Shown here: one piece after another, positions 11,111 to 23,289 of the stretch
Numbering within the stretch: the first letter of the stretch is position 1
Layout of the letters: each line of letters starts with the position of its first letter
Source of the DNA: Panulirus ornatus
Taxonomy: Eukaryota > Arthropoda > Malacostraca > Decapoda > Palinuridae
DNA length: 64,000 nt
Assembly (NCBI RefSeq): GCF_036320965.1
Contig: NC_092262.1
Span: forward strand, 10,625,072 to 10,689,071
Reading direction: 5' to 3'
The notes under the pieces: generated by a model
Seen by the model: the letters and a program-made list of their open reading frames with translations, nothing else
The model's database searches: none
What the model was told of the DNA's origin: nothing
Program-made: the position numbers and the translations under genes

Positions 11111-12570
11111 AGTTTTGCAACAGGCCAAGCAGGATGGTGTGTGGGACTAACATTCAGACAGCGTTGCTCCGACGCAGCTGCCCACTAACTTACGAACCGG
11201 AACAACACACAACAACAACAACACACCTGTCACCTTCACCACGCCAAGGTTATCACCGCTACATGATAATGGGTCGTAATAGAGTCATCCTTATCTTTGT
11301 GGGTTCTTGTCCATCAGAAGTGCTTGTTGGCTCCACGACCGGTAGACTGCGTCGTGCAGTGCGAGAGAAATTGTTTCTCTTTCTGTCTCCACCTTTCTCG
11401 TGGATGGAGTGTTGGCAGGCCGCTTTGGTAGCTGTTGTGGTATGTATGTGTATAATGCCCTTGGACCTTTCATATAGATACAGGGGCCTGGTGGTACATG
11501 CTGTACTCTTAGTGTATTGTAATCACTGTGGTACAGATGTGGCCTATGATGGAAAGCTGCTGAATGAATACAGGTACAGGATAAGGGCTTGCAGGCGAGG
11601 AAGGCGCCCTTGTAGAAGTTGGTGCTGTTCGTCTCACAAGGACTTGTACAGTTAGTTTCATCACTGTCACGGCCTGTGGCGTGGCCCAGGACATTTCATG
11701 CTTGCTCGACAGACCTGAGTGGATGATATTAGACGTATAATACGCAGCTGCATATGACGTCCTACGACACAGGGATTGGCAGAGGGTGGGAAGCCCCTGG
11801 GTATGGTACAAGACTGGGGCGTAGGGTGATGTGTGTGACATTTACATACCGCCGTTGTGGACAGTGCTCAGCCACAGGTGTGGTGGGGTCCTTTCCTGCG
11901 GCAGGAGCGTGTAACGGGAGATTCCTCGAGTGCAGGTGCCCGCAACCCGTTTCTCCTCTTACGCCCTCTGTACCAGTTTGGCCACGTCCTCACCCCCGAG
12001 TAGGCATACACCATCACCCCTCCTGCAGAAGGTGTTCATCGTAGTTAAGCCCTACGCTTCGAGGACCTCTCATATCTTGAGTTCCCGATACACCCATTTG
12101 TGATCGAATCTGTCCATTGCGCCGTGTCATCCCCTCGCTGTATCGCCAGAACCTGTAAGCTGAGGCAGGTATGAACACACACACACACACACACACCTCG
12201 TGTAGCGTTAAACCCGCCCGGGGTGGGTTGCCGATGCTCCCAATGTATGAGAGAGAGAGATGGGGTGGTGCCCCTTCAGGAGATGGCGGTGGTGGGTCCT
12301 ATACACCACCTCTAGGGGAAATATTTAAACACTCAGGGATGACAGACTCTGGGGTCGTCTTGGATACACCCACCCTGTGTCGGAACCCACTCCTCCCCCA
12401 CACACTATGCCACGGAGTGGGTCGTGTGTGGTACAGCGGGGGGGGGGGGGAGCAGGAGGCCGCACTGTGTACTCGTAGTGGCTTCGACACTTGAGACGCA
12501 TCGTGTGTGCTTGTTCTATGGGACACGGCCTCTGGCGCTCGCTGAGTTAGTTGACATAGTCTTCCCCGGG
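11111..12570. other. Unassigned sequence
   Basis: Apart from a (CA)10 at 12177 and a G-run at 12438-12450 I see no feature. The + frame at 11134-11655 (173 codons) has no domain or splice context and is not called. Confidence 0.35.
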
Positions 12571-12870
12571 TCTTTGTGCACGTGATTTGGGGTGTCGGGT
12601 CCTCTGCACGTGATCGGAATGGTATGACCTCCTGCACGTGATGGGAGCGGTAGGTCTTTTGCACGTGGTGGTATGGCAATTCCCATTGCACGTGATGGGT
12701 ATGGCAAGTCCCATGCACGTGATTGGGGGGGAGGAGGTGATATTGTTGGGCCCTCTTTGCACGTGATGGGGACGGCACGTGCGGGATGCTAAATGGCCTT
12801 TTGCGTGTTTTCTGACTGCAGTTTTGTACACCTTGAAGGTTGATGTTATCCCAGAGCCACACTCCAGCCT

Positions 12871-12910
<40 letters not shown>

Positions 12911-13210
12911 GGACAGCATCATCATGACGGGTTACGTCTCTCTCGTCATGAAGGCCGCGTGATTCACCCCTTCCCATCTTTTGTGTTCAGGCCAAAAGGG
13001 CTCGCCCCATTGTGTACGCCGAAGGTAAGGTCATGTTACGCCCTTGGAGTCACGTGAGAGGGAGGGGTAGGAGGTGGGTTTGTTGTTGTTGTTGTTGTTG
13101 TCCCCGAACTTGATATAGAGGCTCTAGTGCTTCACGTGATGGGGATGGAAGGGGGGTAGGTGTTAGGTCAGCACGTGCGTTGAGGCACGTTCCACCCCTG
13201 TGCACGTGTT
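12571..13210. promoter_or_regulatory. Homotypic CACGTG (E-box) cluster
   Basis: Twelve CACGTG hexamers occur in 630 bp. They start at 12579, 12607, 12635, 12662, 12689, 12716, 12760, 12776, 13051, 13133, 13172 and 13203. The first six are spaced 27-28 bp, so the core is a degenerate minisatellite whose best conserved part is tgCACGTGatggg. CACGTG is the palindromic site of bHLH factors such as Myc/Max and CLOCK/CYCLE. Regulatory function is inference. A (TG)20 at 12871-12909 and (TTG)n at 13079 interrupt the cluster. Confidence 0.6.
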
Positions 13211-13246
13211 GAGGACGAAGAGGGTCATCAACCATTGATTTGGGAG

Positions 13247-13247
<1 letters not shown>

Positions 13248-13287
<40 letters not shown>

Positions 13288-13290
13288 GTC
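13248..13290. repeat. (ATC)n microsatellite
   Basis: About 13 ATC units with one GTC interruption. Confidence 0.97.
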
Positions 13291-13390
13291 ATCATGGGCA
13301 CATTACCGTTGCTGTAGTTAGGATGTGTGGTGGAACCCCAGGGTGTGACGCCGTCGCTCACGTTCACGTAAAGACATCTGGCTTGCCGGA

Positions 13391-13832
13391 GATTACAGTC
13401 AGCCACTAAGTTCCCCTGTGTCAGTAACCCAACTTAGCCTCTCCTCTGATTACAGTCAGCCACAAAGTTCCCCTGTGTCAGTAACCCAACTTAGCTTCTC
13501 CTCTGATTACAGTCAGCCACTAAGTTCTCCGTGTCAGTAACCCAACTTAGCCTCTCCTCTGATTACAGTCAGCCACAAAGTTCCCCTGTGTCAGTAACCC
13601 AACTTAGCCTTTTCTCTGATTACAGTCAGCCACTAAGTTCCCCGTGTCAGTAACCCAACTTAGCTTCTCCTCTGATTACAGTCAGCCACTAAGTTCTCCG
13701 TGTCAGTAACCCAACTTAGCCTCTCCTCTGATTACAGTCAGCCACTAAGTTCCCCTGTGTCAGTAACCCAACTTAGCCTTTTCTCTGATTACAGTCAGCC
13801 ACTAAGTTCCCCGTGTCAGTAACCCAACTTAG
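13391..13832 (+). repeat. 57-bp minisatellite with splice-like motifs, 8 copies
   Basis: gattacagtcagccactaag recurs at 13391, 13448, 13505, 13561, 13618, 13674, 13730 and 13787 (56-57 bp). Each unit has a pyrimidine run (cctctcctct) ending in gattACAG, and about 28 nt later tca|GTAACC, so it resembles a tiny exon between an acceptor and a donor on the + strand. Variants (aaag or taag; cccctgtg or ccgtg) recur in an ordered way, suggesting block duplication. Confidence 0.93.
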
Positions 13833-13839
13833 ATGGCAG

Positions 13840-14750
13840 ACTGTTATTACAGGAGACTCAGGTTGGGTTAATGACCCTGGTGTCTGGGTAGATTCAGCGT
13901 AATGAGAGGAGGTAATTAGTAGTTATTCCAGGCACTGTCACGGTAGTCTCATTGTGGGATATGATTCACGGACTTGTATCATCAACCCACGAGTCGTGAA
14001 TCGTTTCAGTTATTCACACACACACAAATCTATCATCCCTCATTCTGGCCTCACACTTCCCCTCGCACCTTACGTTTTCCCGTACTCCAAACCTCACATC
14101 TTCCCTCACCACCACCTCACACTTTAAATATTTCAAAGCTCATCTCTGACCCTTCATATTTGTCTTCTTTCATACCTCATACCTCAGACACTACCGACTC
14201 ATGCCTCCTCTCACCTACGAGTCGTGAATCGTTTCTGTTATTCACACACACAAATCTATCTGGCGTCTGTGGACCAACTTTGTTTTGTTTACTTTCGTTG
14301 CCCGTAGCGTCCACACACCCATCGGAGGAAGAGACGGATCTGTCGAAGTCACTACAAAAGTCATTTTATAAGTTCTTTTATCACAGTTTTGTACTAGAAG
14401 TAACGATTGTAATCCGTTACAGAAATAGAAATACATCACGGGTACAAGGTGTCTTGGTGGGCGGGTGTGTTCCCCCGTGTGGACTCGCTCACACAGATTA
14501 CACGTCTCGATGTCACTGAATCACGATCATTGCAGCCAGCCAACAGCAGCAGCAAAGGCCCATCAGTACGTCGTTGTCCAGCAGCCGCCATGCTCGCTGT
14601 AGCTTAAGGCCAGCAGGAATCCTTGAGGGCGAGACTTGAGTTGATCCTTGAGAACATCTGGTCTTTGATCCCAGACATCTTTCCGTTTCCTTTTCATCCC
14701 TCGAGCACGACCCATGCGTACCTAAACGGGGTTTAAAGACGATACAAGAT
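13840..14750. other. Unassigned, one direct duplication
   Basis: The phrase acgagtcgtgaatcgtttc with ttattcacacacac occurs twice (about 13988 and 14217), about 230 bp apart. The + frame 13974-14519 spans it but has no recognised domain. Confidence 0.4.
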
Positions 14751-14754
14751 ACTT

Positions 14755-14755
<1 letters not shown>

Positions 14756-14807
<52 letters not shown>

Positions 14808-14963
14808 GTGATCTCTCTCATCATTGGCCAACGTTGTTTACCCTTACCCCACGGCTTTCTAACCTCCCCCCAGGATCTCAATATTGTTATCTTCCGGATA
14901 ACCAAGCCAACGTAAACTCTCATTAAATTTTCCCCCCCGTGTGTGTGTGTGTTAACGAGAGGC

Positions 14964-15000
<37 letters not shown>
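14756..15000. repeat. Three (TG)n tracts
   Basis: (TG)25 at 14756-14806, a short run at 14938-14952 and (TG)16 at 14968-14999. Confidence 0.95.
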
Positions 15001-15277
15001 CGCGTGGAGATGATGACTCCCTCATTATTCCCCCGCCTTCCTCCATCCAGGGGTTGGGGGTAACACCCGCCCACATATATGCGCGATGGGAGAACCAAAA
15101 CGTGTCATTTCTTTTTTTAAGGTATAGCTATTTGTGAAGCCTTCCATTCTTCCATGCATACTGGAACACTTGATCCTCGACACAGTGCATTACCTTTGAT
15201 CTTCAGGGGTCGGGGCCCAAAACACGTCATTAGGCAAGCTGTTTATATACGATCTTGTCTGTTTTCCATATGGCTTT

Positions 15278-15280
<3 letters not shown>

Positions 15281-15349
<69 letters not shown>

Positions 15350-15560
15350 TTCATACTATTCGCCATTTCCCGCGATAGCGAGGTAGCGTTAAGAACAGAG
15401 GACTGGGCCTTTGAGGGAATATGCTCACCTGGCCCCCTTCTCTGTTCAAAAAAAAAAAGAAAAAAAAAAAAACGAGAGGGGAGGATTTCCAGCCCCCCGC
15501 TCCCTTCCCTTTTAGTCGCCTTCTACGACACGCAGGGAATACGTGGGAAGTATTATCTTC
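15281..15560 (+). mobile_element. (TA)n plus full-length GCGAGGTAGCG module
   Basis: (TA)33 at 15281-15347 is followed by the most complete plus copy: catactattcgccatttccc at 15352, gcgaggtagcgttaag, cctcacctggcccccttctc, a polyA stretch, ccagccccccgctcccttcc, and gtcgccttctacgacacgca ending at cgtgggaagtattatcttc. The reverse complement of that end (atacttcccacgtattccct) resembles the module start (atactattcgccatttcccg), suggesting degenerate terminal inverted repeats of about 24 bp. Confidence 0.75.
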
Positions 15561-15638
15561 TATATATTTTTTCTCTGTCTGTCCTTTCGCATAAGGAGTT
15601 AGTGTGCAATTGTAAGGTAGCTTAGGAGAGTTGGAGAG

Positions 15639-15736
15639 CTAAACACACCACACAGACCCCAAGGTCCGTGCGAGGTGGTCTGGCCTAAACACACCACACA
15701 GACCCCAAGGTCCGTGCGAGGTGGTCTGGCCTAAAT
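15639..15736. repeat. 46-bp tandem duplication
   Basis: aaacacaccacacagacccc begins at 15641 and again at 15687; the two copies are identical as read. Each contains GACCCCAAGGTC, a small inverted repeat. Confidence 0.95.
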
Positions 15737-15866
15737 ACTGATGAGGCATTAAAGATAATTATGTATATCTTTCCTTGCTTTATTGTGTCTCTGTAAGGAA
15801 TTACTACATTGCCTTTAAGAACACGAGTATACACACACCGTTCCCTTTATGCGGTTGTCAGTATGT

Positions 15867-15867
<1 letters not shown>

Positions 15868-15924
<57 letters not shown>
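15868..15924. repeat. (CA)n microsatellite
   Basis: About 28 CA units, uninterrupted. Confidence 0.97.
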
Positions 15925-15925
<1 letters not shown>

Positions 15926-16150
15926 GAAACATGCAGTTTTTGTGTGGTTGTGGAGGTGTTGAACAGGTTTAGAGGCGTCGTACAGGTGTAGGGGGTTTGG
16001 TATACAGGTGTTTTACAGGTGTGAATGTACAGGTGTGGTGGCAGCCCAGCCCGGGTGGCAGAGTGTAGTCACTGACACCCATCCTACATAGGCCATTTGC
16101 TGGTGTCAGTAGAGGTGGAAAATGGGGAGGAAAAAAAGAGGTTAAAAAGC

Positions 16151-16153
<3 letters not shown>

Positions 16154-16199
<46 letters not shown>

Positions 16200-16605
16200 C
16201 TGTAGGTGTGATTGCATGTGAAATCGAACTCGTAGAATGGAAACACTCGTAGTAGTAGGAGGAGGAGGAGGAGGTAGCGCGTGGGTATTGTGATGTGGGA
16301 GTTGATAGTGAGGTGGCCATGCAGTGGCAGAGGTAGGTTGGGGGGAGGCAGGGGTGTTGGATATGCTTTAGCGTTACTCACGAGGTCACCCACCCCCACA
16401 AGCCAAGCCATGGGAGACGGGTGCACACTGATCTCTGGTTTGGAGTAACTACGGTGCAGATGGCAATGAGGTGTAACTGTAGGTCCGCCGACGGAGGAGG
16501 GGGGGTTGGTTGTAGTAGGCGAAGATAACGTCTCGTTCAACGTAAGATTACGGGACTCGGCAGAAGGCCTGCTTGGCCCATACCAGGCGGGTCCTTCCTC
16601 CAAGG

Positions 16606-16669
<64 letters not shown>
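16154..16669. repeat. Two (AG)n tracts
   Basis: (AG)22 at 16154-16198 and (AG)29 at 16611-16669, with a short (GTA)/(GGA) run at 16246-16275 between them. The 450 bp between the tracts shows no gene. Confidence 0.95.
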
Positions 16670-16670
<1 letters not shown>

Positions 16671-17216
16671 CAGGGAGTCGTAATCATCTGGCATTCAAGG
16701 TTGACCTTTGGTGGGTAGGGGGACGACCGCCTCTCGTGTCGTGCCACACCAAGCCAACCCTCCCCACCACCATCACGTGTTCCGCAGCCTTTGTGGGCCC
16801 CCAATCCCCCGTAATGGTCGAGCCTGCTGGTTAACCTCAGCCATTGAGTCTGATGGCCATCAACTGGGATAATCCAGCCTCTGCCTGGCCGCCACCCGCT
16901 CCTTCATACACGCGAATAAATCAAGATCGTGTCCTTGGATGTGGCCGGATTAGTCTCGATTGGGTCTATAGAGATATTCCCGTCGTGTTCAGCCGGATTT
17001 ATTGAAGTCTGTGCCTGGTTTCTCCAGGGGATCTGAGGCGGTCGGCTGTCTTCTCCGCAGGTTTGAGTGATCAGTAGGGGGGGGGGGTGTCTGAGGGAGG
17101 AGGCGTACCCTTGGTATGCCAGGGACGCCCCTCGGGTTCTGCACCACTTCGTAGCCAAGGTTCCTTCTCGTCCTCCTCCTCCTCCTCCTGTCTCGGGCAG
17201 TCCGTTGAATCCAGAC

Positions 17217-17219
<3 letters not shown>

Positions 17220-17305
<86 letters not shown>
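17220..17305. repeat. (CT)n microsatellite
   Basis: About 43 CT units without interruption, preceded by a (TCC)n run at 17168-17190. Confidence 0.98.
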
Positions 17306-17307
<2 letters not shown>

Positions 17308-18960
17308 CACATTAAACAGACTTCCCTCTTATCGTCACGAATCCAGACGAGGGTTAAAGGTGGCAGCGAAAATTAATCTGGAATGTATTCATCTCAACTT
17401 GTGCGGACAAGAGTCTCTCTTCTTCTCTCCTGCAGGAGACGTCGTCGAAGCCAGTTAATAAAGATTAAGACTCGTGATTACAGTTTATCTTTGATGTGTT
17501 TTGTAAACCATTTATCGCATGGGATGATGAGACTAGGGTTCCATCACGCACTGCTCTTAACATTGTGAACTCCTACCCTGTGTTAAGGGAGGGATGAGAT
17601 GGTATGTTTACATGATAAACATAGGTTGAAAATGACTATTAGACGCAGTAAGGAAAACGTCATTAGGGTTGCTGACGTGGTATAGTATAGCTCTATCCTA
17701 TAGCGTTAGGTGTGTTGATAGTGAGGGGTTGTGAGGGAGGATGTTGAAGAACATGGTGGTGTCCTGTCTTGCCCCAGGGTCGGGTTCATTGTAGGTCGGT
17801 TGCCTGGTCCATGCAGGGTCACGGTGTCTTCAGCCAGAGGAGTAGGAGGAGGAGGGAGGCCAGTTATCGTATACGGGAGCCAGCACGCTTGTCTTACCAT
17901 CGTCTGTGCACGTAGTCATCCACTTACCTGTGTCAACCATAGTAGCTAAGATCACACACACACACACATACTGGCTCTGTGATTCCTCCGTCAGCCCCTA
18001 CGGGAACTCCTGAACGTAATACGAGTTGAAGTTTGTGGTCTGTTGTTGCGGTGATGGTGCGCTCCTTGAGTCTCTATCCAAAGAGTATCATGATCTGGAT
18101 ATGTCATGCAGAGTCTCCGTGGCTGTTGACCCCCTCCACAGGCATTCGAAGATAATGTGTGTGTGTGTAATAAGGTCAGTTATGATCAGTAAGGACAGGG
18201 CAGCTTGGGAGCCGTGGAGGGCATTTGTAAAGACGAGACCGTGTCGTGGTGTTCGAGTGAGGCTGGTGGGCAGGTGTTGGCTGGCTGGCTGGGCCGGAGT
18301 ATGCTAGCAATTATACACCCACACCACCACACTCATACCTCGCCTCACGTCACGACGGCTGCCACACCAACCCCCGCTGACGCGCCATCTCTCGTCAGCA
18401 GCGACGCGTTACCCCTAGATGGGTGTCATGCTGACGCTGGGCACACTTAAGTGTACGCGGACGGACCACGAGTGACTGTGGGAGTGGTGAGAGGGGCAGG
18501 CACGTCCTGGTCGGTCGGTCCACTTGGTATAAAGCTGTCGCCTTACATTCGCTCGTTGAAGCTGTTTGGAATTTTCTTCAGTATGATGTATTTCACAGAC
18601 GCTCGAACGTTTCCGCCGTCGGATGGCTGGGCGGAGGGGGAAAATGTGGTAGGGGTTTGTTTGCTCTTTAGACGTCGGGGTTGGCGCCACGGGCGTGGCA
18701 GGAGTTAGCAGGTAGGGGTTGGTTGGCGGGTGGGTTGAGGTAGTGTGGGTTTGACGGTGAGACGGGACTCGCTAGGTGTAACCTGGTGTTCGAAAGAGGA
18801 ACGTCGCCCGTGTGGTAAAGCCTCTCCACGTGTGTCGGATATGCGTGTCAATACGACTGTAATTCTGAAGGTTTGTACCGGACGCCTCAGCCTCCGGGCA
18901 CCATCGACCTGAGGGTTTCGAACCCTCCACGGATGAGGGTAGAGACGGCCTGGGAGACCC
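17306..18960. other. Unassigned sequence
   Basis: About 1.6 kb with only short (CA) or (TG) runs. No open frame above 93 codons and no domain recognised. gggtttcgaaccct at about 18913 is a self-complementary tRNA T-arm-like motif, too weak to call a retroposon. Confidence 0.35.
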
Positions 18961-18964
18961 TCCG

Positions 18965-19157
18965 TGTGTGTGTGTGTGTGTGTGTCTGTGTGTGTGTGTG
19001 TGTGTGTGTCGTATAATTATGTACGTAAAGGGGAGCCAATTGGACGGTTGGTATGTCTCGAGGCTCAGAGGCTCTGTGGGTTTGCTTGTGTCCTGCGTGG
19101 CTTGTTGGCCTTGGTGCTCTGTAGTTTGTACCCGCGCCGTGTACCCAGCAGCCTCGC

Positions 19158-19238
<81 letters not shown>
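18965..19238. repeat. (TG)n and (CT)n tracts
   Basis: (TG)23 with one TC break at 18965-19012 and (CT)38 at 19162-19238. Confidence 0.96.
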
Positions 19239-19242
<4 letters not shown>

Positions 19243-21172
19243 GACGCCCAGTTGCTTCCCCCACCAAGCTCTCCTCTCCTGGTTTTGAACCCCCCAACCC
19301 CACCTCCCGCTCCCACACCCCTTCTAATTCCTATGGTGATTCATGTCAGTCGCAAGCTAGTAATGTTGCTTCATGGTTCAGCCCTCCGGTCCGTGCGTGG
19401 TTAAGTATAAGTACTCCTCTACTTCAAGGATATCCCAGGCTGGTCTATCAGATTTTTTTCTTTCACTATAAGAGATGCAGCGAAATTTGTATTGCCTCGG
19501 AGATGCCTCAGTGTGTGTGTTGCCGGAACACCACTTGGTGTTCCAGTATTAAGTAGGTTTACGAGCTAGTTTGGTAGTTAGTTAAAGATACCTGGTGATT
19601 TGGTAGTTAGTTTGTTGTTGTCATTACCTTTGGCAGTTGCTCTGGTGTGGGCATGGCATTACAGGCGCTTAAAAAACTGTGATTATAAGGCAAGTTACAG
19701 TAGTGGGCTGATGGGGGCCGATGTATTTAGTACAGGGTAATTTGTACCACACTCTACAAATTGGCGGGTGGCAGTGTGTTGTTTGTGGTAGAGGAGCAGT
19801 GTTGAACACATGTTATTATTGAAGAGTTATGACAGCAGTAGCTACAGTGGGTTACAGCAGTTATGTAATATATATTGAAGTAGTGTAGATGCATGTGTTC
19901 AGCACGGGCACTGTATGAGGACATGTAAAGGGGGATTTGATCGTGTTTAAGCTGATACAGATGGGAGCAATGGCGACCCTCTCATAGCAGTGTACATTGG
20001 CCATTTCTATCATCAAATGGTATCATGAAATGGTCTTAGAATATTTTGTTGTTGTTTTGTTTAGCCTCTTTGTAATGCAGGTCCACTTTAGGGAAGTGGG
20101 TGCCAGAGGTGTGTGTGGGGGAGAGAGAGGAGGGGTAGCAACCGTCACACAGTACCCCCTCACCCCATCCCGACCATTCCCTCCCTCACCCTCACCCTCC
20201 GGCGTTATATAACGAGGTTGCCCGGCGTGGTGTGTGTGTGTGTGTGTGTGGCAGGTTCCGAGCCTTTCGGCTGGGTTGAGCTCTTCCTTCCTCCCGGCCT
20301 CTGTCGATGCAGCACCTGCCGCCCCCTCTGTTCTCATCTTCTCCCCCACCACCTCCCTGCCTGACGAAGGGAGTGGCATTGTTGGTCCTCTGCCCCGTGG
20401 CCTGGCGGTGGTGCTGGTGGACAGCACAGTGTGTTGTGTGTGTGTGTCGAGAGATAAGCGGGGATTACAGGAGCTCTTTATCACTGGTGCCATATCGTGT
20501 TATGCAAAGCCAACCCCTCTCACCCCCCAGCGCCTTTGTTGGTCATCTACGGGCGTGTTATGCCGCGTCTGCCGCGTCGCTGGAACCGTGCACGTCATTA
20601 CGAGTGTTCGCCGGTAAGGTGTGCGCTCAGGTTAGCTCGGCCAGGGGACCGTATGTCTCCCGTAGTTAGGGTGAGGTCCCTCGTAACAGGCGGATCTGGG
20701 GTTCCTCCCGGACCAAGCCAAGAATATTGGATGTCTAAATAGACGAAGCGTCTCAGTGAGAGTTGGGGGGTGAAAGGTGGGGTGGGTGGGGGGAGGGAGG
20801 GGGGAACTTATCTAGGTGGAGGCTTATCTACGGGGGTTAGGTAGAGGCAAGTATAGAACGTGCGGTGGGTACAGTCCATCTATGTCAGGGGTGTTACATA
20901 ATGCATGGGTGAGGAGGAGGCTCCCGTAACAGACGGGAGTGGCAGGTCCTCCTCCCTGTCGTCACGTGATGTGTTATATAATTGCCCTGGTAAGGGGGTG
21001 TCTGGCGTCAGTGCCTCGCCATAAGGAGGAAGGCGAGGTACAGGGTGTGGGTACAGCGTTGTACCTGGTACAGAACAGACATGCTGGATGATATAACACG
21101 ATTGGATGTAGAATTGATGCTTCCACGCCACACTGTGTGTAAACAGGTAAATAGATTAGGAAATGTTTACTG
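19239..21172. other. Unassigned, locally AT-richer sequence
   Basis: 19400-20110 is less GC-rich than its surroundings and has loose repeats of tagttagttt near 19560-19610. A (TG)10 lies at 20232. No exon, RNA gene or mobile element recognised. Confidence 0.35.
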
Positions 21173-21273
21173 AATTTAGGCAGCCATTTGCCTGAAGATA
21201 CAGCTCAATATTACAGATATTACAGTACTAGGAAGTCATGATAGTAACTAGTTAACGAATCATAAGAGAGGTT

Positions 21274-21307
<34 letters not shown>

Positions 21308-21308
21308 C
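21173..21308. repeat. Dispersed repeat fragment plus (TG)n
   Basis: gaatttaggcagccatttgc with tgaagatacag matches the fragment at 46-77, and a (TG)n follows at 21277-21306, as at position 78. Confidence 0.6.
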
Positions 21309-21390
21309 TACTATTTGTGTGTGACGTGGAGGTGAGTGTTACAGACACACACCCTGCCTGAGCCAGGTGCCCATTTATGGACGGGCCGCG

Positions 21391-21480
21391 GAGGGAAGGA
21401 TGAACACCTGGGGGTTGGCTGTGGGCTGACGTCCGCCACGCCCAGGGGTTCGAACCCGGACAGACCCCATGCGTGAATCA
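21391..21480 (-). mobile_element. tRNA-derived SINE copy (minus)
   Basis: On the minus strand it reads attcacgcatggggtctgtc, then GGGTTCGAACCCC (B box), then a body with a CACAGCCAACC phrase and TTCATCC. The order matches the plus copies at 35245 and 36150. A (TG)n tract follows at 21490-21525. Confidence 0.65.
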
Positions 21481-21487
21481 TGGCCCT

Positions 21488-21527
<40 letters not shown>

Positions 21528-22031
21528 CATATGTGCGAAGATGGGTCGTGCAGTGACGCCAGTGCCACCACTGACACTCGTAAATTGACACCACCAAAAT
21601 CTTTGGTTTGGTGGTTGTCTCATTTCTAGCCTTTAACCAGCTCTCACTCAGGGCCGTGTGTGATCTATTTTGTGCTTGGCCTTCTCCTCCATGTACCCAC
21701 CTTCACCTCTGTGTGTGTGTGTGTGTGTGTATGTGTGTGTGAGTGTGTGTGGTTGACTAACTAACTTTCTATTTTCCTAATGTCCTCCTTGGCTATACTA
21801 TCTATCTTCCATATGCATGTCCTGCCTGGCTATACCGTCTTCTATATATGTCTTACATGGCTATACCATCTCCCATACATGTGCTGCTCGGCTCTTACCT
21901 TCCACGTATCAGTGATCAGGCCAGCCACCGAGGCAGGAGCCTCCCTTGCATGCTAAGCACACCCGAACACACATTCTTCCTCATTCAACTGCAGCCCAAG
22001 AAGTGAACCTCCGCTGTCCAGTCATCCTGCG

Positions 22032-22033
<2 letters not shown>

Positions 22034-22124
<91 letters not shown>
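22034..22124. repeat. (CT)n microsatellite
   Basis: About 45 uninterrupted CT units, among the longest in the window. Confidence 0.98.
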
Positions 22125-22127
<3 letters not shown>

Positions 22128-22419
22128 TACCTCTCCCACACCGACGCTCAAGAAAGGTAATTGATAATATAGACCTTGTCTTTCTTCACGCTGCTCTTAC
22201 TCCGGCAGCGAATGTGTCTCCCGGACGCTTAGTCTCTCGCTCGTATTGGCATTCACTTTCTGTCTCCCCCCCACCCACTTGCTCCCACCATTATCGTAAG
22301 GGCGCTGTCTCCTCCTCTTCCTCTCCCTAACGCCCCAAGTCTTTCCGATCTGCCCCTCTACCCCTTACTGTGGGCCACAGGCAAGAGACGTGCATGCATC
22401 TGCACTTAGTGTGCTATGT

Positions 22420-22606
22420 AGGTATGTGTGTGTGCGTGTGTGTTGGCGTGTGCATGCAATGGTTTGTGTGTGTGTGTGTGTGTGTGTGTGTTGGGTGGGT
22501 GCAGGGCGTGGAGGGAGTAACTAATCCCACACTAGTGGGGGTGGAAATGGACGGGGGTAAAGGGGAATATTTAACGTGTTGGTGGGACGGGTGCTGCGCT
22601 CCCAGT

Positions 22607-22637
<31 letters not shown>

Positions 22638-22810
22638 GGGAGGGGAAAAACACCACGGTACTCGCTTCCCGGACCTTGGTACGCCACGGTACACCCGAAG
22701 AATGCTCTGGTGGAAGGGGTACATTGCCTCCCAGAGGCTTGGGGATTGGGGGGGGGGGGGGGTGGAAGGGAGATGATGATGGCTGGGGGTGTGTGTGTTG
22801 GGGGGGGTGT
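22420..22810. repeat. Cluster of (TG)n and G-runs
   Basis: (TG) runs near 22422, 22464-22490 and 22605-22637, then a G14 run at 22749-22762. Frames here encode poly(Val-Cys) or poly(His-Thr) and are not genes. Confidence 0.9.
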
Positions 22811-23094
22811 AGTCATCGTTCGTTCGTTCGTGCATTCTCGCGCGGGCGCGCCGGCTTCGAGGTGGGTTGCACTGAACGCCAGCACTCACGTATATGTACA
22901 AATATATGTTTATATGTAATTCGTGATGTTATGTAGGTCCAAGTGTATGGATGGATGGCGTGTACATGATGTTGTGTGGGTTTGCTTACACTAGTGAGGG
23001 GGCACGGGAGAGGAGGAGGAGGAAGTCGCTGGTGGAGTGGTCACAGATGAGTGGGGGGAGGGATGATGAGGTAGGAGGGGATGCGGGGCCTGCC

Positions 23095-23210
23095 TGCCTG
23101 CCTGCCTCCTCCTCCTCCTCCTGCTGCTCCAGCAACCGTCCACTCCTCCCTCTCATACCTTACTTCTCTTCACCCAGCTGCTGCTGCTGCTGGGGTAGTC
23201 ACTCCCCTTG

Positions 23211-23276
<66 letters not shown>
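23095..23276. repeat. (TCC)n/(CTG)n then (CT)n
   Basis: A TGCC run and short trinucleotide runs at 23090-23190 lead to (CT)30 at 23214-23275. Confidence 0.93.
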
Positions 23277-23280
<4 letters not shown>

Positions 23281-23289
23281 CAGCGACCC

